NCBI GenBank assembly: GCA_963585895.1
Contig: OY757904.1
Coordinates: forward strand, 7,960,860-8,024,859
Direction: 5' to 3'
Source of the DNA: Sepioteuthis lessoniana
Lineage: Eukaryota > Mollusca > Cephalopoda > Myopsida > Loliginidae
Length of the DNA stretch: 64,000 nt
Shown here: piece by piece, positions 1-10,539 of the stretch
How positions within the stretch are numbered: position 1 is the stretch's first letter
Layout: each line of letters begins with the position of its first letter
Translations under genes and position numbers: made by a program
The notes under the pieces: model-generated
Seen by the model: only the letters and a program-made list of their open reading frames with translations
Told to the model about the DNA's origin: nothing
The model's database searches: none

Positions 1-1
1 A

Positions 2-86
2 TCCAAGAATGAACGTTGGGAAGCAAGATTAGCTGTTTACGAAGTCATTACCCCTGAAGAAATTCTTAAATTAACTTCAGTTGGCA
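2..86 (+). CDS. Possible end of a host exon, partial
   Basis: Frame 2 is open from the window edge for 28 codons and reads ...RWEARLAVYEVITPEEI..., which looks like ordinary globular protein. It is followed at 87-92 by GTAAGT, a perfect splice-donor consensus, and the frame stops shortly after (TAG at 109). If the donor is used the exon ends in phase 1. The W-x-A-R-L-x-x-Y-E pattern faintly recalls the first helix of TOG domains (XMAP215/CKAP5 type), but 28 residues are too few to assign a family. It could be a chance frame cut by the window edge. The base composition here is less AT-rich than the next kilobase. Confidence 0.3.
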
Positions 87-92
87 GTAAGT

Positions 93-1702
93 CGCTTCAA
101 GTGATTAGATAGAATAGAAATTATATTAATGAATAATTATATATTTCTGATTTGTTGTTGCACCCAGTTCGGCATGAGCAGTTTTGTATGTCATTTTCTG
201 AATTAGTTATTATTCGGTTAGTCGCTTTCATATTTTATTCTTACATCCTTTCACATTGATATTTGAGATTGTTGTAAGAAAAGTAGAACGACATAGAAAT
301 ATTTTATATATTCAAGCATAAATCCAATTCTATTTCGTAATGTGAACTTATATTTTGAAATATTCCCAAGACTATCTCAAGTAAAAGCCTGACAGCCACG
401 CGGCTAAAATCTTTAACTGGAGGTAACTATGTTGTAATTTAAAATACTAACCGACAACAATTGAGAAAGCTTTTTAGTAAAGAACATATTAGAGATATCC
501 AAGAATTACATAATTTACATATAAACAATTTACTAGGGATAAATTATTATTCCATAAATACTTCTCTTGGAAGTTAATGTTTTAACTTTGATCCAAAACA
601 TAGATGCTTAAAATGTCGATATTTGTTAGATGAAGTTGTTTGACAAACATATTAACCAGACTTAAAATCTTGCATCCCTAAATATTTTAAAGATTACTTT
701 TCATATAGCAGACTATGTTGCACGAAAGAACTATTTTAGCAAGAAAGAAATATTCCAGAGTTTTGTTTTTATTGCCAAAAGTATAAAGATTTTCTGAAAT
801 AAATAGATCATGGTAGATTCTACAGGTCTATGTATTTTTTTTTTCTGTTTTTGGATAGTTTTCCATTAAGGCATACCGACTACAAGCATTCCTTTGGCTT
901 TCTCTTGCTATGCGTCCCTATTGGTCATTGCTCACGAAGGATATGAAAGAATTATTTGAGAAATTTCGTACGTTAGCTTTCAATATGCGACATTTCGATA
1001 TGAAAAGAGAGCATAGAAATATATTGCCAAATATATTTTCGAAATATTATTGTTTTTTTGAGTTTCCTAAAGTAACTAAGTAGAAAAGATTAAAGCTTTT
1101 AAAGCTGATTAAGTTTTTAACATATTACGCGTCTTGTTTATATTATGTGAAATAAAGGCGAATAATGACAATGAAGTTCGTCTCATATTGAGAGGTGATG
1201 AATTGTCATATAAAATGTTGGAATATTGTCAAAATTATTCTTTCTCTGATTTTCATTATTCATAATTTTTTCATAGAATATTTTTATGCTTCGTTTTTAT
1301 AAAACTGAAATTACTTTCCAATTGATTTATACAGATACATTTTTCTGCTCTCTGAGAAATAAGAAATAATAATCTGTTCCTGATAATAAGTGTAGTGGTA
1401 GCTTTACGGTACCCTTTAAGGGATTGTAATGATACCCCTTAAACTAATAGCCAGAGCGTGGTAACCTAGTCGACAAAAAGAAGTCAAACATAAAACGCTT
1501 CTGTTTATGTGGTATTTACGAAATGCGTTTAACAGTCAGCTAAATAAGAAATAGAATGGAAGAAGCTTGTGTCAGCAGGAGAGAGACACATATGTACAAT
1601 GAAAGACGAAAGAGACAGATAACCTCTGTTGTTCTTCCGCTTATCGGCTGCTTTTGTGCGTGCGTAATTCCTCTTCCATGTTCTCACTTTGTGTCTTTCC
1701 GT

Positions 1703-1704
<2 letters not shown>
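93..1704. other. AT-rich DNA with nothing recognised
   Basis: No coding stretch, RNA gene or known repeat is visible on either strand. If the flanking exon candidates are real this would be the start of an intron. The short frame at 1556-1762 runs into an (AT)n tract and has no family resemblance. Confidence 0.5.

Positions 1705-1763
<59 letters not shown>
1705..1763. repeat. (AT)n microsatellite
   Basis: About 29 perfect AT dinucleotides preceded by GTCCTT. No SINE or LINE end abuts it, unlike many of the other AT tracts. Confidence 0.95.
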
Positions 1764-1765
<2 letters not shown>

Positions 1766-1979
1766 GAAAAATTAATTATTTCTTAATTACTGTGGCATGT
1801 AACTCCTAAGTCACAAATAATCGCTGTATTTTTCATTCCAAGTATTTCGAATTTTCTAACAAACGTTTATTATTGTATGTTTTCCATTCCTAAAACTAAC
1901 TTATAAACAAATGTTTATTCTAGTTTTGAATCTAGGTTATAATTGAAATTTTTTAATTCGGTTCTAAATTCAAAGTTTA

Positions 1980-2067
1980 GCAAAAAAAAAAAGCAAAAAA
2001 CAAAAACAAAAAAAAAAACAAAATAAAAAACAAAAACAAAAAAAAAAAAAAAACAAAGAAAAAAGAA
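1980..2067. repeat. A-rich low-complexity tract, (A)nC
   Basis: Runs of A broken by single C, G or T (CAAAAA motif). It could be the decayed poly(A) tail of a retrotransposed sequence, but nothing recognisable lies immediately 5'. Confidence 0.8.
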
Positions 2068-2540
2068 CTAACTATTAAAATGATTAATTGAAATCCTTAA
2101 TTATTTTACACGGTGGTTATTTGCTGATTATTGGCTATTACTCCAAAATCCTCGATAATTCTAAGTTTCTAGTAATTTAGGCCACCAGTTGCTCGCCTCC
2201 AGTCAAAATAAACGATTTACGTAGTTGATTGGCTTTTACTTGGTATTGAATTGTCATATTCCAAGTCTACGAAAGACTCATATTTGAGAAAATTTAATTA
2301 ATTTCAAATTATCAAATTTATAACTATTGCAATTTTTCTCACTTGCATAACATTCTGGATCGGACTGTATGAAACATTTGAAAAACAAATTTTATGTTCC
2401 TCAGATTTCGGGAGGAAATCGAAATTTTATAAGTAAATGCAGAAAGCTATTTAAAACAAACTGTAAAAATAGGTACGACAAAATAGAAACAATGATAAAT
2501 TCGAAGAGTGTAGAATAACTTAGATAATATAACGTATATA

Positions 2541-2791
2541 TAGGCCATTGGCCTAATGAGTAGAGTGTTCGCCAATGGTCCGAGTGACCGGGTTTCAATC
2601 CCAGATCGAGTCATACCAAAGACTTAAAAAATGGTACTTGATGCCACCTTGCTTCGCAGGTAAGGATCAAGGGTAAAGTGGAACAATCCTGGGAATGGAG
2701 TTGTGCCCTCCCCTACACCTGAGTGTAGTAGATATTGAAAAGGGAGCCTTCGGGTCACCCTCAACTAAAGTCGCCAACTTTTTTACTTTAT
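2541..2791 (+). mobile_element. tRNA-derived SINE, family A, near full length
   Basis: The 5' head is tRNA-like, with an A-box-like GGCCTAATGAGTAGAG and a B-box-like GGTTTCAATCC followed by CAG. The body (CATACCAAAGACT, GGTACTTGATGCC, AAGGATCAAGGGTAAAGTGG, CCCTCCCCTACACC) and 3' end (GGGAGCCTTCGGGTCACCCT, TCGCCAACTT) recur at five other places in the window, four of them keeping the head. Such elements are transcribed by RNA polymerase III from the internal A and B boxes and are mobilised by a partner LINE. Orientation follows the A/B boxes. Confidence 0.88.
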
Positions 2792-3044
2792 AATGTACAC
2801 AAACCAGAAAACAATGAAAATATTAGTCTAAAAAATAAAATAAAATATTCAAGGACTTTAAACGACTTGATTCAATTTTTCATATGGAAACGATTTAATC
2901 TATCATTACTGAAACGCCTGCAACAGTCTCAATCATAAAATGAATTCGAAATTTCAGGAAGAAAGAAGGAAAATTATCCATTTGCAAAATCAGAAGACAC
3001 GATCAGATACTGATTGTATTTGCTGTCACTTGATATTTAGCGTA

Positions 3045-3258
3045 ATAAGCAAAGTTGGCGACCGTAGGCTCCATTTTCAATAGCTACGACACCGAGGTGT
3101 AGGGGAGGGCGGAAGTCCTTTCCCTAGATTGCTCCCTTGATACGTACCTTATAAAACTGAGTGTTAAGCAAGGAGGTATCAAGTACCATTTTTAAAGTCT
3201 TTGGTATGACCCGACCTGGGATTGAAACCCACTCTACCCACTTGACCAATGAGCCGGT
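3045..3258 (-). mobile_element. tRNA-derived SINE, family A
   Basis: Reverse-complement copy: 3' end GTTGGCGACC at the left, body AGGGGAGGGCGG and TTAAGCAAGGAGG, B box as GGGATTGAAACCC, and a truncated tRNA head (GACCAATGAGCC) at the right. It lies about 250 bp from the + copy at 2541, so the pair forms a loose inverted repeat. Confidence 0.85.
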
Positions 3259-3295
3259 ACCGACTGGAAAACCTAAAGAGCACAAAATTATTGTG

Positions 3296-3298
<3 letters not shown>

Positions 3299-3338
<40 letters not shown>
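3299..3338. repeat. (AT)n microsatellite
   Basis: About 20 AT units, 40 bp from the 5' end of the SINE at 3045. A second tract lies at 3450-3490, interrupted by one GT. Confidence 0.9.
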
Positions 3339-3341
<3 letters not shown>

Positions 3342-3448
3342 TATCGTAGACTCAGAGTCAATGCTGCTTGGCGATCGTATATTCGATATGCTAACTTATA
3401 TATGCTCTCCCACTGATACTAAACACTTTATCTATGAATATAGCAAAC

Positions 3449-3488
<40 letters not shown>

Positions 3489-3719
3489 CATTGTGTTTTG
3501 GATGGCGGTAGGGGTGGGGGTGTAGTTCATCTATGTTATTTTCTCCGAATGTATATATAATGGACACTTCCGATAATATAACTGAAATAGAAATTTGTGA
3601 TAAATAAAACTCCAAAATTATTCAAAGGGGAACAGGAAATGTTTCAATGATGTATTAGAAATAGAATTTTCTGTTATTTTAAACTTGAAAAATCAAACGC
3701 CATAATTTACTTAATCATT

Positions 3720-3721
3720 TC

Positions 3722-3769
<48 letters not shown>

Positions 3770-3786
3770 TTATTAATATTATTGTA
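3720..3786. repeat. (CTA)n then (ATT)n trinucleotide repeat
   Basis: About 16 perfect CTA units pass into TATTATTAATATTATTG and then into GTAGTATTAGTAGTAGTGG, a pattern that suggests drift between related triplets. Confidence 0.95.
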
Positions 3787-4224
3787 ATAGTAGTATTAGT
3801 AGTAGTGGCAATTGCCTTTGTTGAATAGACTATTCTCGTTCTAATAATGTTGTTTTAGCAATTTTTGTTACATTGAATATTCTGATATAAATGGAGGGAT
3901 CAAAATGTCCCCAGTATAAGAAAACGATTTTAAATCTTAAACATGAAATTATGAGACTGTTACTGGAAAATATTAAGTCGCGAAATCAAAAATAGAAGCC
4001 TAAATAAATCATATAACAAATTCATTGAAAGGAAATCAACTCGGAAAAAATAATTTATGATAAAGACAATTTGATAATTTCGAAATTCACTTGCTCATGT
4101 TATCAATGATATCAAAAAAGCAGCTCATGTTATCAATTTTAAAGAAAATCATTCACTTCCTTTTGAAGTTTTGTGTTTTCTTACAAAAATGTTTTATCTT
4201 AAAGGTTTTTATTGTACATTATAG

Positions 4225-4695
4225 ACACTCTTTTAGAGTTTTTCACACCAGTGTTAGCTGATGCTCTTTCACTGTAGTTTGAGTGACAGCAAGTCTCCTG
4301 AAGTTTCCAGGACTCTTCTCAGTATTTTGGCCGTTCTCAATAATGCTGTCGTTTGGATGGTTTCCACTCGCCCACCAACTTCCAAGTCATCCAGTCCCTT
4401 TAGTTAGTGTGCCAAAAGCACCAATTACAATTGGTACAATCGTCACTTTCATGTTCCATAGTTTTTTCAATTCTGTAGCAAGGTCGAGGTACTTATCGTT
4501 CTTTTCACATTCTTTCAGTTTTATTCTGTGGTCAGCCTGGACAGCAAAGTCGACAATTTTACAAATTCTGTTGGTTTTTTTGTTGTTGATTATTATTGAG
4601 TCTGGTATTCTGGCCGAGATTAGGTGACCTGTGAGTATGTCAACGTCCCATAGAAGTTTATGCGTGTCATTTTCTAGGATAGGTGCTGGGTTGTG

Positions 4696-4698
<3 letters not shown>
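4225..4698 (-). pseudogene. R4/Dong-like LINE, C-terminal endonuclease fragment, copy 1
   Basis: The minus strand reads the C-terminal end of the polyprotein of a restriction-like-endonuclease (RLE) non-LTR retrotransposon: HLISARIPD, then NRICKIVDFAV, then KLKECEKNDKYLDLA, LKKLWNMKVTIVPIVIGAFG and the RTARIL terminus. The arginine-proline-aspartate followed by IVD fits the catalytic pattern of the RLE domain, which nicks the target. The copy is 5'-truncated and has a frame break near GTLTKG. Its 3' end lies at the left (GAGTTTTTCACACCAGTGTTAGC). The five similar copies in this window are all on the minus strand. Confidence 0.82.

Positions 4699-4752
<54 letters not shown>
4699..4752. repeat. 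(TTA)n linker between two LINE copies
   Basis: Eighteen perfect TTA units lie exactly between the truncated 5' end of LINE copy 1 and the 3' end of LINE copy 2. TAA-repeat tails or targets are known for the R4/Dong group of RLE elements. Confidence 0.95.
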
Positions 4753-4753
<1 letters not shown>

Positions 4754-5998
4754 CTCTTTAAAAGTTTTTCACACAAGTACTAGTAGGTGGTCTTTCACTG
4801 GAGACTGAGTGACAGCAAGTCTTCTCATGTATCTTAGAAATCTTCTCAGTATTCAGGCTAATCTCAACAATGCTGTAGTCAGGATGGTCTCGATTCTTTT
4901 TATTTTCAGTCCTTGCAGTTGCCTTTTCATTCCTTTGAGAACCGTTTCAAATGTGCCTATTACAATTAGTAACAACGTCATTCTCATATTCCACAGTTTT
5001 TAAGTACTCGAGCAATATCCAATACTTGTCTCACTTTTCGCTTTCTTTTATTTTCACTCTGTAGTTTCTGGAACAGCAAAATGCACTAGACGGCAAGTTT
5101 CCTTCTTTTTTTTTTTTTTTATTAATTATTGCTAGGTCTGGTCGTCTGGCCAAGATTAGGTGATCCGTTTGCATCTCATCCTACTGATTCTTACGCGTTT
5201 TATTCTCTTGGATGGATTCTAGTTTGGGCATAAACAATATGAATCACTTACTTTGTCCTGTACTCTTTTGGTACTAGTTGACTGCATTTGCATGGTTTGT
5301 CATTTCGTTTTTGTCACCACATAACTTACATTTGCTGTTTTGTTGCTTATCGATTTTGGCTACAATATAATTGGTCCTTATGGCGTTAATTTGTGCTGCT
5401 ATTTGAAGAGATTCAGTTTTTCTCTTGAGGCGCTCCTTTCTTAACCATAACGAGGTCTTCACGCATAAGATTTTGTCAGCTTATCGTTTGAAATATCCAT
5501 ATAGTTGTTTTTCTTCCTATTTCAGTTTCCTAGTCTTTTTTTTGTTTTTTTTTCTTTTTGGTTTAATGTTGTCACAGCTATTACTGGCTGCTGTAATTAG
5601 TTTTTCTTTGCAATTTTAATTTACTTCTAGAGTCTTAATATCGATGAATCCACACAACCTTCAATGCAGGCGGGTCTTCCTCCACCTTCTTTTCTCGAAA
5701 AATATTGTCTGTCTATATAATCGCTGGTGTAAGGCCTTGTGTATAGTCATAATTTTTTTTGTTTTCTGGTATATTTGTCTGAGTTCCTCTCTTACCTATT
5801 TTAAGAACTGTCCCCAGTATCTCACAAGAGGGACCGTCCTTTGATGAGATTTCTTCTGCAAACCTTCATCTCGAAAGGTTTTCTTGTTATTCTGAGGTAC
5901 CTTTTTTTATTTCTTCGTTCATCTCCGCTTTATTTGTATCCAGCTTCAATATTATTTAGTAATTTTATTTTTATGTTCTTCAAGCATTTTTATCGTTC
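4753..5998 (-). pseudogene. R4/Dong-like LINE, longer diverged fragment, copy 2
   Basis: The 3' end (CTCTTTAAAAGTTTTTCACACAAG) and following text match copies 1, 3 and 5. Moving right (upstream on the minus strand) it adds the RLE region, then the zinc-knuckle region (minus frame 5274-5462 with CKLCGDKNEMTNHA and IAAQINAIRTNYIVAKIDK), then the region before it (Y-FKR-like and T-rich linkers). It is more diverged than copies 1 and 3, with several stops and frameshifts. The fragment ends near the (AAT)n tract at 6003. Confidence 0.75.
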
Positions 5999-6002
5999 GT
6001 AG

Positions 6003-6047
6003 TATAATAATAATAATACTAATAATAATATTTATTATTATCTCATA
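6003..6047. repeat. (AAT)n linker between LINE copies 2 and 3
   Basis: ATAATAATAATAATACTAATAATAATATTTATTATTATC. It occupies the same position relative to LINE copy 3 as the tract at 4699 does relative to copy 2. Confidence 0.9.
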
Positions 6048-6492
6048 CTCCTTTAGAGTTTTTCACATCAGTATTAACTGATGGTTTTGCACTGGAGTTT
6101 GAGTGACAGCAAGTCTCCTCAAGTCTCCAGGACTCGTTTCAGGATTCTGGCCGTTCTTAGCAATGCTGTCGTTTGGATAGTCTCTACCCCTCCGCCAATT
6201 TCCAAGTCTTCCAGGTCTTTTAATAATCCTTTAGTTATTGTGCCCAACGCACCAATCACAATTGGCACAATCGTTACTTTCATGTTCCACAGTTTTTTCA
6301 ATTCTCTAGCAAGGTCGAGGTACTTATCTTTCTTTTCACTTTCCTTCAGATTTATTCTGTGGCCCGCCAGGACAGCAAAGTCGACAATTTTACAAATTTT
6401 CTTTTTTTGGTTGATTATTATGAGGTCTGGTCTTCTGGCCAGGATTACGTGATCCGTTTGTATGTTAAAGTCCCATAGGAGTTTATGCTATA
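6048..6492 (-). pseudogene. R4/Dong-like LINE, C-terminal fragment, copy 3
   Basis: Minus-strand reading gives SGLLARIT-like and PDLII-like residues, KICKIVDFAVLAGH, KKLWNMKVTIVPIVIGALGT, ITKGLLKDLEDLEI and ETIQTTALLRTARILKRVLET, then a stop. This is the RLE-domain C-terminus of the same family as copies 1 and 5. After the stop about 80 bp of 3' UTR lead to the (ATT)n tail at the left. It is 5'-truncated just upstream of the domain. Confidence 0.85.
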
Positions 6493-6689
6493 ATTATTAT
6501 TTATAATCAACCAATATTAGAAAGTCTCAAAATAAAATCACTCTAAGGTATTACTTTATTTTTCGCTTTCTCTCTCCCCCTCTCACAGTAAACAAACAAA
6601 TATATATAAAAACACATGCAAATTAATTATTCTGATGCATCAACCCTTCATTCATCGATTTATTACTGAATATATATCCTTTTTTATTA

Positions 6690-7952
6690 CAAAATTTACT
6701 ATGCCCTACTACGAAACCGCATAGAACTCAAAATCGACAACATTCTTAGGAAAAACCAAAATGGCTTCCGAAGAAATAGATCCACGATCTCACAAATATT
6801 GACCATCCATAGAATCCTTGAAGGCGTATGGGCAAAAAACCTACAGGCGACATTACAATTTGTCGACTTTACCAAGGCCTTCGATTCCATTCACAGAGGG
6901 AAGATGGAACAAATCCTACTAGCATACGGCCTACAAAAAGAAACCGTAGCAGCAATAACGATTCTCTATAGAAACACCAAAGTGAAAGTACGATCACCTG
7001 ACGGAGACACAGAATACTTCGACATTATGGCAGGAGTACTACAAGGGGACACGCCAGCCCCATACCTCTTTATCATCTGTCTAGACAACGTGCTTAGAAT
7101 ATCGATTGATAAAATCAGAGAGAACGGCTTCGAGCTGACAAAGAAAGAAGCAGAAGGTACCCTGCAAAAACAATTACCGACGCCGACTACGCCGATGACA
7201 TAGCGATACTGGCAAATACACCCAACCAAGGCGAAGCACTACTGCATAGTTTGGAACGAGCCGCCGCTGGCATTGGCCTTCATGTCAATGCACACAAAAC
7301 GGAATATATGTGCTATAATCAAACAGGCGACTCTCCACACTAGACGGAACCTCTCTGAAACTGGTAGACAAATTCACGTACCTAAGAAGCAGTGTCTCAT
7401 CAACCGAAAAAGACATCGACACACGGCTAACGAAGGCATGGACAGCTATCGATAGGCTATCAATCATATGGGAATCAGACCTGACCGATAAAATGAAACG
7501 CAGTTTCTTCCAGGCAGCGGTTGTATCGATACTGCTGTATGGATACACTACTTGGACACTAACTAAACGGCTGGAGAAGAAGCCAGACGGCAATTACACA
7601 AGAATGCTGCGAGCAATATTGAACAAATCCTGGCGGCAACACCCCACAAGGCACCAACTATACGGCCACCTGCCTCCCATCATGAAAACTATCCAGGTAA
7701 GACGAACAAGTCATGCAGGACACTGCTGGAGAAGCAGGGACGAGCTCATAAGAGATGTACTCCTATGGACCCCCACATATGACCGACCAAAAGGAGGACG
7801 ACCAGCTCGAACATACATACAGTAGCTCAGTGAAGATACTGGATATTGCCCTGAAGACCTGCCAGAGGCGATGAACGATAGGGAGAAGTGGCGAGAGAGG
7901 GCCAGGCATATTCGTGCCTGCGGCACGACATGATGATGATAATGATGATGTA
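6690..7952 (+). mobile_element. RTE-type LINE, 5'-truncated copy with (ATG)n tail
   Basis: The longest RTE copy in the window. It starts inside the reverse transcriptase (NRIELKIDNILRKNQNGFRR) and runs to the element's 3' end, WRERARHIRACGT, followed by stop and an ATGATGATGATAATGATGATG tail. The same 3' end followed by an ATG tail is seen at 33530 and 49270, with remnants elsewhere, so the (ATG)n is the element's own tail. Confidence 0.9.
6696..7925 (+). pseudogene. RTE-type reverse transcriptase, frameshifted
   Basis: Encodes the palm and thumb region of a LINE reverse transcriptase that copies element RNA at a nicked target. Visible motifs in order: domain A FVDFTKAFDSIH, domain B GVLQGDTPAPYLF, and domain C DADYADDIA (about 7180-7207), which is reached only after a frameshift near 7155. 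Then follow LVDKFTYL-like sequence, KAWTAIDRLSIIW, DLTDKMKRSFFQAAVVS, NYTRMLRAILNKSWRQHP, QLYGHLPPIMKTIQVRRT and the terminal arginine-rich segment. There are at least two frameshifts and an in-frame stop before the end (TAG near 7824). It is not functional. RTE assignment rests on the RT motifs and on this C-terminal series. Confidence 0.85.
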
Positions 7953-8035
7953 TCCTTTTAAGTATATTCGTGTTTACGTCAAGGTAAGAGAATATATATA
8001 TATAGTCCTCATCAGGAGACTAATGATAAAAATAA

Positions 8036-8085
8036 TAGTATATATATATATATGTATATATGTTTGGTTGTGTGTGTGTGTGTAT
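8036..8085. repeat. (AT)n passing into (GT)n
   Basis: TATATATATATATATG, then GTATATATG, then TGTGTGTGTGTGTGT. Mixed alternating purine-pyrimidine DNA. Confidence 0.85.
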
Positions 8086-8447
8086 GCGGGGTTGGGTGTT
8101 TTTGATGGCTTCTATGATTTTGTTGTCGACAACCAAATACACAGCGCTATTGGGGAAGAAAGCATTAAGAATATGGATATAAATTACATAGAAAATATGA
8201 TCATTAATCTACTTTTATTAAAATCAAATGCAAGCAAACTCCAATGCAGAGGAACTTACATTAAAACGTGAGGCATATCATAACACTTCTCTAGTTGACT
8301 CCAGAAACGTGTAAAACTAATCATTTGCTATAAAAAAACATCTTTGGGCGATTTTTACAATCATTCGATCCGAAATTAGGTGTTTTTGTTCAAAATACTT
8401 TTAAGCAATTCTAAATGCTTCCTTGTTTTTTTTATTTTTTAACCGAA

Positions 8448-8488
8448 CACACACACACACATACGCGCTCGCGCGCTCGCGCGTGCAT
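8448..8488. repeat. (AC)n plus alternating CG tract
   Basis: ACACACACACACATACGCGC followed by TCGCGCGCTCGCGCGTGCAT. This is the only CpG-dense stretch of the window and is strictly alternating purine-pyrimidine apart from two TC steps, a classic Z-DNA-prone sequence. Confidence 0.8.
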
Positions 8489-9612
8489 ATGGATGAGTAT
8501 GATGGAAGATATGACAAATAGAGAATAAACTTGTGAAATGAGTTTTACTTTAACTTACAAATGATTTATATCATGTCCTAAATCAATAAATTTTATACAA
8601 TCCTATTCAGCATTAAATCCATAAAGGGTAAAGTCCCAATTAGTAAATCCAATATAGGAAAGACCACCATTTTTCCTGCGGGAGACGTTACATTAAATGT
8701 AATACATTAGTTAGGTAATTTATAGTGATTATCAGATTCGTTTTTCCTTGAATGAATTGTCAGAGGTTATTTATTTCTGATAGGAAATTGTTTATGACTT
8801 GTACCTAGAGAATAATTCAACAATATATATGAGGTATGATAAAAATATCAAGACACAATTCAAATGAAAACGTCCAAGTAACTCATAGGATAAAGTAATG
8901 AAGTCGAGATGTATAGACCTTGACTAAATGAGTCAGAGTCAAAACTTTTTGATTAAGAGCGTCGATACTTTTTGATAAGCAGATTTTTGTGCAAAACAGA
9001 ATTGTCCATATGTATCACTATTTGTTATGTAATGAGCCTCACTGATACCCTCGGCACCCAGCTATTGTAGATGAGATTAATAAGGACAAGTCAAAATTTC
9101 TTGTGCCGTTGAAGCAAGATTTTGTACTGTGGGAACTGGCTATAGGCAGTCATGTGAGTTTTTGAAAGATTTAGTTCGATTCAAAAGGTTAGTGCGATGA
9201 GTTTCTCATAGATGAAAAGAAAATTGTTTAAGTTGGGGCTTAAGTGAACCACTCAATGGGTGGTGTGGGGGTTCGCAACAAAGCATAAATGAAAGAGTGT
9301 TTATTTTCTTCCATCGACTCGTAAACCCCTTGCTATATCATCCTTCTTGAGACTATAACCCTGGGAACAAAACATGAGTGGCTTCTTAAAATTGATATGT
9401 CATTCTTTCCTACCATTGAAATTAAGTGATAACGTTTCTTGTTTGAGATTTTCTACATTTCAATATTTTCGCAAAATCTACGTTAAGCCCTCACACTCAC
9501 CAGACCTACGTATGTGTAGCATTATATTATTTCCTGAACTGAATATTCATCCAAGTGTACGATATCTAAGGATATGAAGAACCTTAACAGAAATCCAACT
9601 GCGCTATTTAAG

Positions 9613-9617
<5 letters not shown>
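8489..9617. other. AT-rich DNA; faint repeat traces only
   Basis: A TIR-like GTCGATACTTTTTGAT at about 8962 resembles the mariner ends elsewhere, and 9290-9365 weakly resembles parts of the repeats at 35330 and 48370. Nothing else is recognisable and no coding signal is seen. Confidence 0.4.

Positions 9618-9651
<34 letters not shown>
9618..9651. repeat. (AT)n microsatellite abutting a mariner TIR
   Basis: About 17 AT units ending exactly at the TA target dinucleotide of the mariner at 9653. Insertion into a TA-rich target is expected for mariner. Confidence 0.9.
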
Positions 9652-9653
<2 letters not shown>

Positions 9654-9697
9654 GAGGTGCATACGATAGGTTTCTAGACTTCTTCGTATGGGCACTT

Positions 9698-10420
9698 TTA
9701 TTGACAGTACACACATGAAACTCTAATCCCCTTCGAAGTAATCTCCTCCCGCTGTAATGCACTTCTGGTACCGTTCCAACAACTTCTGGAAGGCCCCATG
9801 GAAGTCTTCTTCGTCACAGCCTCTTCCATCTCCTCATTTGTCTCATAACAACAGCCTCTAAGCTTACGGAATAACCAAACGTCACAGGGAGCCAGGTCTG
9901 GACTATAGGGAGGCTGAGGAACTGTCTTGATGCTCATCTTGGTCAAATAGTCTGTGACAAGGATGGAGTTGTGGACTGGTGTATTGTCCGGGTTGAAATG
10001 CCACTGACCCTAATTAAAGAGTGCTGGCCTCTTCCCAAGGAATCTCTACCTGAACTCCCTTAAGACCTCAACATAGTAACCCTAACCCTAACCCGTTTGG
10101 TTAATCAACTCTGGTGTATTGATTTCCTTACTGCCCCACACCTCTCATCATCCTTGACAGACTCCCTGCCTTCCTTGAATCTCTTATGCCACTCAAAAAC
10201 TGATGCTCAATTCATGCAAGATGGTCAAAAAGTAGTCTGAAGCATTCCATACGTTTCTGTGGGATTTTTTTCCAAGTTTAAAACAGAATTTTATTGCATA
10301 TCGTTCTCCTAAAGTGTCAGATTGCATTTTTGAAATTCACCAGCTGTGACAATCAGGCTTTAGTTGGGTGCATTCGAATTCCTGCTGTAGCTGTTAATTT
10401 GAACCTGAAATCATAAAAAT
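9698..10420 (-). pseudogene. Mariner transposase remnant (M1)
   Basis: Reading the minus strand leftwards: an N-terminal helix-turn-helix part (FEWHKRFKEG-like, NTPELINQ-like), the telomere-like tract, then the catalytic part with PDNTPVHN, TKMSIKTVPQPPYSPDLAPCD and FRKLRGCCYETNEEMEEAVTK. The second and third catalytic aspartates (PDN and APCD) survive, but the first lies in the deleted segment. After EEAVTK the frame is shifted, so the GGDYFEGD end is out of frame. A pseudogene, not capable of catalysis. Confidence 0.85.
10077..10094. repeat. Interstitial telomere-like repeat inside mariner M1
   Basis: Three units of CCCTAA at the internal deletion junction. On the transposase strand it encodes alternating Arg-Val. 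Equivalent tracts lie at 38028 and 58660. Confidence 0.95.
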
Positions 10421-10539
10421 TGGTTAGTCATCTCATAATATGTATAGCAGTAACATACTGAATTTTCAAGAGTCTACGACAATTTTAAATGCTTGTACAA
10501 AAAAAATCTGGAAACTTATCGTATGCACCTCGTATATAT

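Larger units (their letters stand above)
9653..10532 (-). mobile_element. Internally deleted mariner (copy M1) with both TIRs
   Basis: An 880 bp element. The left TIR is CGAGGTGCATACGATAGGTT, and the right end reads ...GAAACTTATCGTATGCACCTCG, its inverse. Both ends are flanked by TA, the duplicated target of mariner. Transcription sense is minus. It is shorter than a typical mariner of about 1.3 kb: the middle of the transposase is missing, and a TAACCCTAACCCTAACCC tract (10077-10094) lies at the deletion point. Two other copies (37785, 58218) share this structure. Confidence 0.93.

Noticed and set aside
4283..4627. Plus-strand frames of 114, 123 and 120 codons at 4283, 6081 and 20424
   Set aside because: They repeat each other because they are antisense to the same LINE C-terminus.
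7285..7593. Minus-strand frames over the RTE copies (7285-7593, 33047-33301, 42590-42937, 62777-63172)
   Set aside because: Antisense shadows of the RTE reverse transcriptase on the plus strand.
9230..9370. Third copy of dispersed repeat E
   Set aside because: Only TTTCTTCCATCGACTC and a few bases around it match 35530; too short to call.
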